The notes beneath the pieces were generated by a model. It was not told the origin of the DNA. It saw only the letters and a list, made by a program, of their open reading frames with translations, and did not search any database. DNA of 44,132 bases from Clostridiaceae bacterium. GTDB lineage: Bacteria; Bacillota; Clostridia; Lachnospirales; Lachnospiraceae. This document shows positions 8,093-17,136 of this stretch, in pieces. Made by a program: the position numbers and the translations under genes. Within the stretch, counting starts at the first letter, position 1. The number at the start of each line of letters is the position of its first letter. Location of the stretch: NCBI GenBank assembly GCA_910575795.1, contig CAJTGE010000043.1, forward strand, positions 1-44,132, read 5' to 3'.

Positions 8093-9175
8093 ATGAAATA
8101 CGAAATTGCAGTGATCCCGGGAGACGGGATCGGACCGGAGATTGTGAAGGAGGCTTGCGGCGTGCTTGACCGTGTGGGGGAGGTGTTCGGCCATTCTTTC
8201 CATTACACAGAGGTTCTGATGGGAGGCGCTTCGATTGATGTACACGGAGTTCCCCTGACCGACGAAGCGCTGGAGACAGCGAGACGCAGCGATTCCGTCC
8301 TTTTGGGGGCTGTGGGCGGAAATGTGGGCAATTCGAGGTGGTATGACGCAGCCCCGCACCTGCGCCCCGAGGCGGGGCTGCTGGCGATCCGGAAAGGGCT
8401 GGGCCTTTTTGCGAATATCCGGCCCGCGTACCTTTACCGCGAGCTTTCGTCCGCCTGCCCGCTGAAGGAATCGATCATCGGGGACGGCTTTGATATGGTG
8501 ATCCTGCGGGAGCTGACAGGAGGGCTTTATTTCGGAGAGCGGTATACAAAGGAGGTGGACGGCGCGCTGACCGCAGTGGACACCCTGACATACAGCGAGC
8601 ATGAGATCCGCCGGATCGCGGTGAAAGCGTTTGAGATTGCAATGAAGCGGAAAAAGCATGTGACAAGCGTGGACAAGGCGAATGTGCTGGATTCCTCCCG
8701 TCTGTGGAGAAAGGTAGTGGAGGAGGTCGCGGCCGGTTATCCGGAGGTGACGCTTGCGCATATGCTGGTGGATAACTGCGCCATGCAGCTTGTGATGAAT
8801 CCGGGGCAGTTTGATGTGATCCTCACGGAAAATATGTTTGGGGATATCCTCTCCGACGAGGCGAGCATGATCACCGGTTCGATCGGCATGCTCTCGTCTG
8901 CGAGCTTAAATGAGGGGAAATTCGGCCTCTATGAGCCGAGCCACGGATCCGCCCCGGATATTGCGGGCAAGGATCTGGCGAATCCCATTGCCACGATTCT
9001 GTCTGCCGCTATGATGCTCCGGTATTCGTTTGATCTGGACAGGGAGGCGGCCGCTGTGGAGGAGGCGGTGCAAAAGGTTTTGTCTGAAGGTTACCGGACG
9101 CCGGATATCATGGCTGAAGGGGGGATCCAGGTAGGGACTGCGCAGATGGGGCGTTTGATCTGCGAGAGGATTTAG
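8093..9175 (+). CDS. leuB: 3-isopropylmalate dehydrogenase
   Basis: A 360-residue NAD-dependent oxidative decarboxylase of the third step of leucine synthesis. It shows the family start (VIPGDGIGPEIV), the LLGAVGG segment, LRPEAGLL, the RELTGGLYFG substrate loop, VDKANVL, the catalytic DNCAMQLV region, the metal-site stretch NMFGDILSDEAS and the NAD-binding EPSHGSAPDIAGK. ATG 8093 is eight bases after AGAGGAGG; an upstream in-frame ATG at 8072 lacks this signal. leuA and leuCD are not in the window. ilvD and ilvB follow. Confidence 0.95.
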   Translation: MKYEIAVIPGDGIGPEIVKEACGVLDRVGEVFGHSFHYTEVLMGGASIDVHGVPLTDEALETARRSDSVLLGAVGGNVGNSRWYDAAPHLRPEAGLLAIRKGLGLFANIRPAYLYRELSSACPLKESIIGDGFDMVILRELTGGLYFGERYTKEVDGALTAVDTLTYSEHEIRRIAVKAFEIAMKRKKHVTSVDKANVLDSSRLWRKVVEEVAAGYPEVTLAHMLVDNCAMQLVMNPGQFDVILTENMFGDILSDEASMITGSIGMLSSASLNEGKFGLYEPSHGSAPDIAGKDLANPIATILSAAMMLRYSFDLDREAAAVEEAVQKVLSEGYRTPDIMAEGGIQVGTAQMGRLICERI

Positions 9176-9194
9176 TGTAAGCAGGCCATGGTTT

Positions 9195-9360
9195 ATTGTG
9201 GGAAGGCCGCCAGTGTCGGGCTTTATATCCAACAAAACCCCGCTTCCGCTCGGAGAAAAGCGCAGCGGATGCCAAGCCCGAAAAGACCTCGCTAAGCGCC
9301 GGCGGTTTTCTACGGGTTCCTTATGGATATAAAGCCTGACTCTGGCGGCCTTTTCACAAT
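9195..9360. repeat. 166-bp palindromic intergenic element, family P2 copy A
   Basis: Arms 9195-9230 and 9325-9360 are inverted repeats matching at 32 of 36 positions. The 94-base centre holds a second hairpin (ACCCCGCT to AGCGCAGCGG). The core ATATCCAAC, ACCCCGCT, CGGAGAAAAGCGCAGCGG and GGATATA recurs in the same order in the element at 19173-19285. It lies 19 bases after the leuB stop, so the transcript would fold into a large hairpin. No coding potential is seen. Confidence 0.8.
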
Positions 9361-9611
9361 TATGAATCAAGGCATAGTACACAGAGGCGGCCAGCAACGA
9401 ATAAATCGGCCGGCACACGCCATAAAACGGCTGCCAATCATAGCATCCGCGCCAGCATGGAAAATATTTTTCCCGTAAACATGTAAAAAACAGGTGAAAA
9501 ACCACAGAAAATGCGTTAGAATAAAACAAGCGCTGCAACAGACCCCGCCTTAAGCGGCGGCTGCGGCGATAAAGACTTTCGGGCCTGTTACGAAAAAAGG
9601 AGACGGACAGA
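9361..9611 (+). promoter_or_regulatory. Gap upstream of ilvD with possible structured leader
   Basis: No gene is seen. The part nearest ilvD (about 9537-9591) can fold: AACAG pairs with CTGTT around an inner CCGC/GCGG hairpin, directly before the ilvD Shine-Dalgarno (AAAAAAGGAG). A weak -10 (TAGAAT, near 9517) lies upstream. I looked for a T-box anti-terminator (GGGTGG plus specifier stem) and did not find one. Any regulatory role is inference. Confidence 0.35.
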
Positions 9612-11285
9612 ATGAAAAGTGATGCGGTTAAAACGGGGATGCAGCAGGCGCCCCATCGTTCTTTGTTTAATGCGCTGGGCTTAACCGAAGAGGAGCTTCA
9701 TAAGCCCCTGGTCGGCATTGTGAGCTCATATAATGAGATTGTGCCGGGTCATATGAACCTGGATAAGATTGTGGAGGCAGTAAAGCTGGGCGTGGCCATG
9801 GCGGGCGGGACGCCGATCGTATTTCCGGCTATTGCGGTCTGCGACGGTATTGCCATGGGGCATATCGGGATGAAGTATTCGCTGGTGACGCGGGATCTGA
9901 TCGCGGATTCCACGGAGTGTATGGCCCTGGCGCATCAGTTTGACGCGCTGGTGATGGTTCCGAACTGTGATAAGAATGTCCCGGGCCTTCTGATGGCCGC
10001 GGCGCGCGTGAATGTGCCCACGGTATTTGTCAGCGGCGGCCCCATGCTGGCCGGGCGCGTGAAGGGGCAGAAGCGCAGCCTTTCGAGCATGTTTGAGGCG
10101 GTCGGCTCCTATGCGGCGGGAACCATGACCGAGGAGGACGTGAAGGAGTTTGAAAATAAGACCTGCCCTACCTGCGGCTCCTGCTCGGGCATGTATACAG
10201 CGAACAGTATGAACTGCCTGACCGAGGCGCTCGGCATGGGCCTTAAGGGCAACGGGACCATCCCGGCCGTGTATTCGGAGCGGCTGAAGCTGGCCAAGCA
10301 TGCGGGCATGAAGGTCATGGAGATGTATGAGAAAAATATCCGTCCCAGGGATATCATGACCAGCGAGGCGTTCTTAAACGCCCTGACTGTGGATATGGCG
10401 CTGGGCTGCTCGACGAACAGCATGCTGCATTTACCGGCTGTCGCGCATGAGGCCGGCGTGGAGCTTGACATGGAGCTGGTGAATGAGATGAGCGCCAGGA
10501 CGCCGAACCTGTGCCATCTGGCGCCGGCGGGCCCGACCTATATGGAGGATTTAAACGAGGCGGGCGGCGTGTACGCGGTGATGAACGAGCTGTCGAAAAA
10601 GGGCCTTCTGCATCTGGACTGCATGACCGTGACAGGGGCCAGTGTGGGAGAGAACATTCAGAACTGCGTAAACCGGGATCCGCAGGTGATCCGGCCGGTG
10701 GAGGATCCCTACAGCCAGACCGGCGGCATTGCGGTCTTAAAGGGCAACCTGGCCCCGGATACAGCGGTGGTGAAGCGCTCCGCCGTGGCGCCTGAGATGT
10801 TAAAGCACGAGGGCCCGGCCCGCGTGTTTGACTGCGAGGAGGACGCGATTGCCGCCATCAAGGGCGGACGGATCGCGGCGGGCGACGTGGTGGTGATCCG
10901 CTACGAGGGGCCGAAAGGCGGCCCGGGCATGCGGGAGATGCTCAATCCCACATCGGCCATCGCCGGCATGGGGCTTGGATCCACGGTGGCCCTGATCACG
11001 GACGGACGCTTTTCCGGCGCGTCCAGGGGCGCGTCCATCGGCCATGTATCCCCGGAGGCGGCGGTCGGCGGCCCGATTGCGCTGGTGGAAGAGGGCGATA
11101 TCATTTCCATTGACATTGATAGTCATGCGCTGAATGTGCTGGTTTCGGATGAGGAGCTTGAGGCGAGGCGGGCCAAATGGCAGCCCAGGACGCCGCAGAT
11201 TACGAGCGGCTATCTGTCGCGCTATGCCGCCCTGGTGACGAGCGGCAACCGCGGCGCGGTGCTTGAACTTCCGAAGCGCGGCTGA
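9612..11285 (+). CDS. ilvD: Dihydroxy-acid dehydratase
   Basis: A 557-residue iron-sulphur dehydratase making the 2-oxo acid precursors of valine and isoleucine. The cluster region is recognisable: PNCDKNVPG with Cys119 and TCPTCGSCSGMYTAN with Cys185, Cys188 and Cys191. The C-terminal domain shows RYEGPKGGPGMREML and TDGRFSGASRGASIGHVSPEA, both diagnostic. AAAAAAGGAG precedes the ATG. ilvB follows after 49 bases, so the two are probably co-transcribed, with leuB possibly in the same regulon. Confidence 0.97.
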   Translation: MKSDAVKTGMQQAPHRSLFNALGLTEEELHKPLVGIVSSYNEIVPGHMNLDKIVEAVKLGVAMAGGTPIVFPAIAVCDGIAMGHIGMKYSLVTRDLIADSTECMALAHQFDALVMVPNCDKNVPGLLMAAARVNVPTVFVSGGPMLAGRVKGQKRSLSSMFEAVGSYAAGTMTEEDVKEFENKTCPTCGSCSGMYTANSMNCLTEALGMGLKGNGTIPAVYSERLKLAKHAGMKVMEMYEKNIRPRDIMTSEAFLNALTVDMALGCSTNSMLHLPAVAHEAGVELDMELVNEMSARTPNLCHLAPAGPTYMEDLNEAGGVYAVMNELSKKGLLHLDCMTVTGASVGENIQNCVNRDPQVIRPVEDPYSQTGGIAVLKGNLAPDTAVVKRSAVAPEMLKHEGPARVFDCEEDAIAAIKGGRIAAGDVVVIRYEGPKGGPGMREMLNPTSAIAGMGLGSTVALITDGRFSGASRGASIGHVSPEAAVGGPIALVEEGDIISIDIDSHALNVLVSDEELEARRAKWQPRTPQITSGYLSRYAALVTSGNRGAVLELPKRG

Positions 11286-11334
11286 TATCCCCCTCCGGGA
11301 AAACACTTATGTTTAGAAAGCAGGTAGAGACAGA

Positions 11335-13023
11335 ATGAAAACACTGACAGGAGCAGAGATCGTCATTGAATGCCTCAAGGAACAGGGCGTGGACACGGTA
11401 TTTGGCTATCCGGGCGGGGCTATTTTAAATATTTACGATGCGCTTTATAAGCACCGGGATGAGATTACCCATATTCTGACCTCCCATGAGCAGGGGGCGT
11501 CCCATGCGGCGGACGGCTACGCGAGGGCTACGGGGAAGGTGGGAGTCTGTCTTGCGACCTCCGGGCCGGGCGCGACCAACCTGGTGACGGGGATCGCCAC
11601 GGCAAACCTGGATTCCGTTCCCATCGTGGCCATTACCTGCAATGTGACGACCAGCCTTTTGGGAAAGGACAGCTTTCAGGAAATTGATATTTTGGGCGTA
11701 ACCATGCCGATCACGAAATATAATTTTATTGTAAAGGATGTGACAAAGCTGGCGGACGTGATCCGCAGGGCTTTTGTCATCGCAAAGAGCGGCCGTCCGG
11801 GCCCGGTCCTGGTGGATATCACCAAGGATGTGACGGCGGCGCAGTGCGCGTATGAGCCCAGGGAGCAGAAGGCGCCGGAGCGCCAGTCGGACACGATCCG
11901 GGAGGAGGATATCGAGCAGGCGCTGGCCATGATCCGCGCGTCGCAGAAACCCTTTATCTTTGTGGGCGGAGGCGCGGTGGCCTCGGAGGCGGCGAACGAG
12001 CTTTCTGCCTTTGCACATAAGATCCACGCCCCGGTGGCGGACAGCCTGATGGGCAAGGGCGCGTTTGACGGGACGGATGAGCTGTATACCGGGATGCTCG
12101 GCATGCACGGCACCAAGACCTCGAATTTCGGCGTGGCGGAATGCGATCTGCTGATCGTAGTGGGCGCGCGCTTCAGCGACCGCGTGGTGGGGGATTCCTC
12201 GCGGTTTGCCTCCAATGCGAAAATCCTTCAGCTTGACGTGGATCCCGCGGAGATCAATAAAAACATCATGACCGATGCGAGCATCATCGGGGATGTGAAG
12301 GTGATCCTGCGCCGGCTGGCGGCCCGCCTGGATCCCATGCGGCACGACGAGTGGGTGAACCATATTGAGCGGTTTAAGGATATGTATCCGCTGCGCTATA
12401 ATAAGGATACGCTGACGGGGCCGTATATTATGGAAAAGATTTACGAAGTGACAGAAGGGGACGCGATTATCAGCACTGATGTGGGCCAGCACCAGATGTG
12501 GGCCGCGCAGTATTACAAATTCAGGCGTCCCAGGCAGCTTTTGACCTCCGGGGGGCTTGGCACCATGGGCTACGGCCTGGGGGCGGCGATCGGGGCCAAG
12601 ATGGGCTGTAAGGATAAGGTCGTCATCAATATCGGCGGGGACGGCTGCTTCCGCATGAACATGAATGAGATTGCGACGGCGACCCGTTACAATATTCCCG
12701 TTATCCAGGTGGTTTTCAATAACCATGTGCTGGGCATGGTCCGCCAGTGGCAGACCCTGTTTTACGGGAAGCGGTATTCCCAGACCGAGCTGTATGACCA
12801 GGTGGATTTTGTGAAGGTGGCTGAGGGAATGGGGGCCAAGGCCATGCGGATCACGAAGCGCGAGGAGGTGGAACCGGCGCTGCGCGAGGCCATTAGCCTG
12901 AATATCCCGGTGGTGCTGGACTGCCAGCTCGGAAGCGACGACAAGGTATTCCCCATGGTTCCGGCCGGCAAGCCGATTGAGGAGGCGTTTGATGAGATCG
13001 ATCTGCGGATTGAATCCATGTAA
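11335..13023 (+). CDS. ilvB: Acetolactate synthase, large (catalytic) subunit
   Basis: A 562-residue thiamine-diphosphate enzyme that makes acetolactate or acetohydroxybutyrate, the first common step to branched-chain amino acids. The N-terminal domain has FGYPGGAI, SHEQGASHAADGYARATG with the catalytic Glu, and ATSGPGATN. The middle FAD-binding domain and the C-terminal ThDP motif GGDGCFRMNMNE through VFNNHVLGMVRQWQ are intact, which marks the biosynthetic type. No small regulatory subunit (ilvN/ilvH) follows; it must be elsewhere or absent. A palindromic element begins immediately after the stop codon. Confidence 0.97.
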   Translation: MKTLTGAEIVIECLKEQGVDTVFGYPGGAILNIYDALYKHRDEITHILTSHEQGASHAADGYARATGKVGVCLATSGPGATNLVTGIATANLDSVPIVAITCNVTTSLLGKDSFQEIDILGVTMPITKYNFIVKDVTKLADVIRRAFVIAKSGRPGPVLVDITKDVTAAQCAYEPREQKAPERQSDTIREEDIEQALAMIRASQKPFIFVGGGAVASEAANELSAFAHKIHAPVADSLMGKGAFDGTDELYTGMLGMHGTKTSNFGVAECDLLIVVGARFSDRVVGDSSRFASNAKILQLDVDPAEINKNIMTDASIIGDVKVILRRLAARLDPMRHDEWVNHIERFKDMYPLRYNKDTLTGPYIMEKIYEVTEGDAIISTDVGQHQMWAAQYYKFRRPRQLLTSGGLGTMGYGLGAAIGAKMGCKDKVVINIGGDGCFRMNMNEIATATRYNIPVIQVVFNNHVLGMVRQWQTLFYGKRYSQTELYDQVDFVKVAEGMGAKAMRITKREEVEPALREAISLNIPVVLDCQLGSDDKVFPMVPAGKPIEEAFDEIDLRIESM

Positions 13024-13074
13024 TGTACTCCCGGAGCCTCTTGGCGCCTGATTTTGTGAGATTCCTGGAGTACA
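13024..13074. repeat. 51-bp palindromic element, family P1 copy 1
   Basis: TGTACTCC (13024) pairs with GGAGTACA (ending 13074), with a central segment GCGCCTGATTTTGTGAGATTCC. The same centre and ends occur at 27363-27413 and, inverted and within a longer hairpin, at 15588-15752. It starts right after the ilvB stop and may serve as a transcript end. Confidence 0.75.
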
Positions 13075-13178
13075 CTGTAAAGATGCGCCAGCCGCATTTT
13101 TCAGGATGATTGCGAAAGTTCAGACAAGAGGCGCTGAGATACATTTTCACGAAAACTGATTTGAGGAGGAGACGAAGA

Positions 13179-14264
13179 ATGAGCAGAGTCTATAACTTTT
13201 CGGCCGGCCCGGCGGTTCTGCCGGAGGAGGTCTTAGAGGAGGCGGCCCGCGAGATGATGGATTACCGCGGCACGGGCATGTCTGTGATGGAGATGAGCCA
13301 CCGTTCTAAAGATTATCAGGATATTATCGACGAGGCGGAGAAGGATCTGCGGGAGCTGATGCACATTCCGGACAATTATAAGGTGCTGTTCGTGCAGGGC
13401 GGCGGCCACACGCAGTTCGCCATGGTTCCCATGAACCTGTTTAAAAACAAGGTGGGAGATTACATTATTACGGGCCTGTGGGCAAAACGGGCCTGGAAAG
13501 AAGCGCAGATGTTCGGCACAGCGAACGCGGTGGCTTCCAGCGAGGATAAGACCTTTACTTACATACCGGACTGCTCGGATCTGCCGATCGATGAGGATGC
13601 GGATTATGTGTATATCTGCCTGAACAATACAATTTATGGAACCGTGTACCACGAGCTTCCCAACACCAAGGGAAAGGATCTGGTGGCGGACATTTCCTCG
13701 TGCTTTTTGTCCGAGCCGCTGGATGTGAGCAAATTCGGCATCCTCTGGGGAGGCGTGCAGAAAAATGTCGGCCCGGCCGGGGTGGCGATCGCGATTGTCC
13801 GCGAGGATCTGATCCGCGAGGATGTGCTGCCCGGGACGCCGACCATGCTCCGGTATAAGACGTACGCGGACAATGGCTCCATGTACAACACGCCGCCCAC
13901 ATACATTATCTACATGTGCGGCAAGGTGTTCAAGTGGCTGAAGAAGAACGGCGGCCTGGAAGCCATGAAGGAGAGGAATGAGGAAAAGGCAAAGCTTCTC
14001 TACGATTTCCTGGACGAAAGCAGGCTGTTTAAGGGTACGGTGGAGAAAAAAGACCGCTCCCTGATGAATGTGCCCTTTGTGACCGGGGACGCGGATTTGG
14101 ACGCCTTATTTGTAAAAGAGGCAAAGGAAGCGGGCCTGGTGAATTTAAAGGGCCACAGGAGCGTGGGCGGCATGAGGGCCAGCCTTTATAATGCAATGCC
14201 CGTCGAGGGCGTGGAGGCGCTGGTGAAATTCATGCGCGAATTTGAAGAAAAGCATGTGAAATAA
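13179..14264 (+). CDS. serC: Phosphoserine aminotransferase
   Basis: A 361-residue class V aminotransferase that converts 3-phosphohydroxypyruvate to phosphoserine with pyridoxal phosphate. The start VYNFSAGPAVLPEEVL, GTGMSVMEMSHRSK, FVQGGGHTQFAMVPMN and the PLP-lysine region GGVQKNVGPAG are all present, as is the C-terminal HRSVGGMRASLYNAM. ATG 13179 follows GAGGAGGAG; a longer frame from 13110 would include repeat-derived sequence and was rejected. serA follows 93 bp downstream, past a GC-rich hairpin at 14282-14307 without a T tract. Confidence 0.96.
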   Translation: MSRVYNFSAGPAVLPEEVLEEAAREMMDYRGTGMSVMEMSHRSKDYQDIIDEAEKDLRELMHIPDNYKVLFVQGGGHTQFAMVPMNLFKNKVGDYIITGLWAKRAWKEAQMFGTANAVASSEDKTFTYIPDCSDLPIDEDADYVYICLNNTIYGTVYHELPNTKGKDLVADISSCFLSEPLDVSKFGILWGGVQKNVGPAGVAIAIVREDLIREDVLPGTPTMLRYKTYADNGSMYNTPPTYIIYMCGKVFKWLKKNGGLEAMKERNEEKAKLLYDFLDESRLFKGTVEKKDRSLMNVPFVTGDADLDALFVKEAKEAGLVNLKGHRSVGGMRASLYNAMPVEGVEALVKFMREFEEKHVK

Positions 14265-14357
14265 CCGCTGCTGTCCAAAAGGGCCTGCGCAGATGCCTGC
14301 GCGGGCCGCGGGGAAACATGGAGGCAGATACGGGACTGAAGGAGCGAAGACCGATTT

Positions 14358-15521
14358 ATGAGAAAGATACATTGCCTGAATCCGATTTCCAGCCTGGGGA
14401 CGGATTTGTTTACGGAGCAGTACGAAATGACGGACAGCTTAAAAGAGGCGGACGGCGTCCTGGTGCGGAGCGCATCCATGCATGAGATGGAGCTTCCGGA
14501 CGGCCTGCGGGCCATCGCCCGCGCCGGGGCCGGGGTGAATAATATACCGCTTAAAGCCTGTTCGGAGCGCGGAATCGTGGTATTTAACACGCCGGGCGCG
14601 AATGCAAACGGCGTAAAGGAGCTGGTTCTGGCAGGACTCCTTCTGGCGGCCCGCGACATTGTGGGCGGCATCGGCTGGTGCCGGGAGCAGAAGGACAACG
14701 CGGAGATTGCAAAGGACATGGAGAAGGCGAAGAAAGCCTTTGCCGGCCGTGAGATTAAGGGAAAGAAGCTGGGCGTGATCGGCCTTGGCGCGATCGGCGC
14801 CGAGGTGGCCAATGCGGCGGCGGCCCTTGGCATGGAGGTCTACGGCTACGATCCGTTTATTTCCGTGAACGCGGCCTGGATGCTGTCGCGGGATGTAAAG
14901 CATATTACCGCTGTGGACAGCATTTATCAGGAATGCGATTATATCACGGTTCACGTTCCGCTGGCGGACAAAACGAGAGGGATGATAAACCGTGAAAGCC
15001 TGGGTCAGATGAAGGACGGCGTGGTGATCTTAAATTTCGCACGGGATCTGCTGGTCAATGACGATGATATGGCAGAGGCCCTCGCCTCCGGAAAGGTGAA
15101 GCGCTATGTGACGGATTTCCCGAACCCGAAGGTCATGCAGATGGAGCATGTGATCGTGACGCCGCATCTGGGGGCTTCCACAGAGGAGTCTGAGGATAAC
15201 TGCGCGGTGATGGCCGTGAAGGAGCTGAAGGATTATCTGGAAAACGGAAATATCCGCAATTCGGTCAACTATCCGGCCTGCGATATGGGCGTATGCGCCT
15301 CTGTGCGGCGGATTGCGCTGCTGCATATGAATGTGCCCAATATGATCGGGCAGATTTCCTCGATACTGGCGTCCGCGGATATGAATATCGCGAATATGAT
15401 GAATAAGAGCCGGGAACAGTATGCGTATACCATGGTGGATCTGGAGACGGATATTGATGAGGCGACGCTTGAAAAGCTGAATGCGATTAAAGGGGTTATG
15501 CGGGTGCGCGTGATTAAGTAG
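14358..15521 (+). CDS. serA: D-3-phosphoglycerate dehydrogenase
   Basis: A 387-residue NAD-dependent enzyme, the committed step of serine synthesis. It has the substrate domain with ARAGAGVNNI, the Rossmann motif LGVIGLGAIGAEVAN, HVPLADKTRGM and the catalytic His region TPHLGASTEES. The last 75 residues form an ACT domain (MNVPNMIGQISSILASADMNIA), which usually gives serine feedback control. It is close in length to the short clostridial type with one ACT domain. It pairs with serC upstream; no serB is present in the window. A terminator follows. Confidence 0.96.
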   Translation: MRKIHCLNPISSLGTDLFTEQYEMTDSLKEADGVLVRSASMHEMELPDGLRAIARAGAGVNNIPLKACSERGIVVFNTPGANANGVKELVLAGLLLAARDIVGGIGWCREQKDNAEIAKDMEKAKKAFAGREIKGKKLGVIGLGAIGAEVANAAAALGMEVYGYDPFISVNAAWMLSRDVKHITAVDSIYQECDYITVHVPLADKTRGMINRESLGQMKDGVVILNFARDLLVNDDDMAEALASGKVKRYVTDFPNPKVMQMEHVIVTPHLGASTEESEDNCAVMAVKELKDYLENGNIRNSVNYPACDMGVCASVRRIALLHMNVPNMIGQISSILASADMNIANMMNKSREQYAYTMVDLETDIDEATLEKLNAIKGVMRVRVIK

Positions 15522-15550
15522 CGCATGTTGGCGCGGCAGAGGTTGGAAAA

Positions 15551-15577
15551 GGAGTCCGGGGGGCCGGGCTCTTTTTT
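15551..15577 (+). terminator. Rho-independent terminator after serA
   Basis: GAGTCCGG pairs with CCGGGCTC (one G-T pair) around a short G-rich loop and is followed by six T. It closes the serC-serA unit. Confidence 0.85.
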
Positions 15578-15587
15578 CACTGGTATA

Positions 15588-15752
15588 GTTGATACTTTCG
15601 GAATCTCTCTGCACCTGCCTTTGCGGCTGATTTTCCGCCAGATGCACCCAAATTTAATCAACGTACGTTCCGCGTACGCCTCATAAATTTGTGCACATCT
15701 GATAAAAAATCATCTCACAAAATCAGGTGCAGCGGGATTCCAAGAGTACATA
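15588..15752. repeat. Long palindromic element, family P1 copy 2
   Basis: An imperfect inverted repeat with arms of about 80 bases. The left arm reads ACTTTCGGAATCTCTCTGCACCTG; the complement of the right arm reads ACTCTTGGAATCCCGCTGCACCTG. The tip is rich in CGTACG. The right arm contains the CTCACAAAATCAGG core shared, inverted, with the copies at 13024 and 27363. It fills most of the gap between serA and the DUF1015 gene. Confidence 0.75.
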
Positions 15753-15776
15753 GTTGTGTAAAAGGAGGAGACTTGT

Positions 15777-17021
15777 ATGGCTGTAATCAGACCATTTTGC
15801 TGCATCCGGCCGGCGGGGGAGCTGGCGGGGCGGGTGGCGGCGCTGCCTTATGATGTGTATAGCCGCGAGGAGGCGAAGCGCGAGATTGAGAGGGAGCCGC
15901 TGTCATTTCTGAGTGTTGACCGGGCGGAGGCGGGGCTTCCGGATACGGTGGATGCGTATGACGGGCAGGTGTATGAGAAGGCGCGCGAGGCGCTGGCGCG
16001 TTTTGAGCGGGAGGGGGTTCTGATCAGGGAAGAAGAACCCTGTATGTATTTGTATGAGCTGACGATGGACGGTCATACGCAGACCGGGATCGCGGCCTGT
16101 GCGGCGGTGGATGATTACCTGAACGGGGTAGTGAAAAAGCACGAGAATACGCGGGAGGATAAGGAGCGGGATCGGATCCGCCATGTGGATGCGCTGAATG
16201 CGCAGACAGGGCCTATTTTCCTGGCGTACCGGGCGAGGAAAGGGCTTCGGGAGCTTTTGGAGGAGATAAAAGAAGGGGAAGCGCTTTATGATTTTGAAGC
16301 GGCGGATGGGATTCGCCATCGTGTATTCCGTATTGGGGAGGCGGAGCGGATAACGGCGCTTATAAAGGAGATCGGGGAGGCGGGGGATGTTTACATTGCA
16401 GACGGGCATCACCGGGCGGCTTCGGCTGTGAAGGTAGCCTTAAAGCGCAGGAAGGAGCGCCCGGATTATGACGGGAGCGAGGAGTTTAATTATTTCCTTT
16501 CCGTGCTGTTTCCGGACGAGGAGCTGCGGATTTTGCCGTATAACCGTGTGGTCAGGGATTTGAACGGTTTGTCGGCAGAGGCTTTTCTGGAGCGGGTTCA
16601 GGAGCATTTCCGGATTGTGGAACCGGATGGCGCGCAGGAGGCAAAGCATCCGTCCGAAAAGGGCAGGATGGGGATGCTTCTGGACGGGACGTGGTATGTT
16701 CTTGAGGCGCGGGAGGAGATCCGGTCAGAGGATCCCATCCGGGGGCTGGATGTCTCGCTTTTGCAGGATTATATACTGGCTCCGGTTCTGGGGGTGGAGG
16801 ATCCGAGAACGGATCAGAGGATTGAATTTATCGGCGGCATACGGGGAAGCGCGGAGCTGGAGCGCCGGTGCGGGGACGACATGCGGGTCGCATTTTCCAT
16901 GTATCCGACATCCATGGAAGAGCTTTTGGCCGTGGCGGACGCAGGGCTTTTGATGCCGCCGAAATCAACATGGTTTGAGCCGAAGCTGCGTAGCGGGCTG
17001 TTTATTCATGAGGAAGATTGA
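15777..17021 (+). CDS. DUF1015 family protein
   Basis: A 414-residue soluble protein of the DUF1015 family, starting after AAAGGAGGAG. Recognisable segments are IRPF at the start, AALPYDVYSREEA, KKHENTREDKERDR, ADGHHRAASAVK (near residue 205) and the C-terminal PPKSTWFEPKLRSGLF. The conserved HENT and DGHHR motifs suggest a phosphate- or nucleotide-related active site, but the family has no well-established reaction known to me. In Clostridia it is often found next to serA/serC, as here, which hints at a link with serine or phosphoserine metabolism (inference). Confidence 0.9.
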   Translation: MAVIRPFCCIRPAGELAGRVAALPYDVYSREEAKREIEREPLSFLSVDRAEAGLPDTVDAYDGQVYEKAREALARFEREGVLIREEEPCMYLYELTMDGHTQTGIAACAAVDDYLNGVVKKHENTREDKERDRIRHVDALNAQTGPIFLAYRARKGLRELLEEIKEGEALYDFEAADGIRHRVFRIGEAERITALIKEIGEAGDVYIADGHHRAASAVKVALKRRKERPDYDGSEEFNYFLSVLFPDEELRILPYNRVVRDLNGLSAEAFLERVQEHFRIVEPDGAQEAKHPSEKGRMGMLLDGTWYVLEAREEIRSEDPIRGLDVSLLQDYILAPVLGVEDPRTDQRIEFIGGIRGSAELERRCGDDMRVAFSMYPTSMEELLAVADAGLLMPPKSTWFEPKLRSGLFIHEED

Positions 17022-17136
17022 GGGGCGGGTCGGGAACAGACGCCTGCCTTACAATTGCGTCTCTTCCCCGCAGCGCGCCTTTCCTTTCACTCTTCCCTGG
17101 CACAGCCTTGCCTAAAATCCCCTTATGCAAGCTGTG

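Noticed and set aside
9361..9611. T-box or other riboswitch upstream of ilvD; likewise upstream of argS and serC
   Set aside because: No GGGTGG anti-terminator motif, specifier loop or terminator pair was found in these leaders.
11425..12726. Long minus-strand open frame of 433 codons opposite ilvB
   Set aside because: It is the antisense shadow of a fully conserved ilvB, rich in His/Arg, with no ribosome binding site or recognisable domain.
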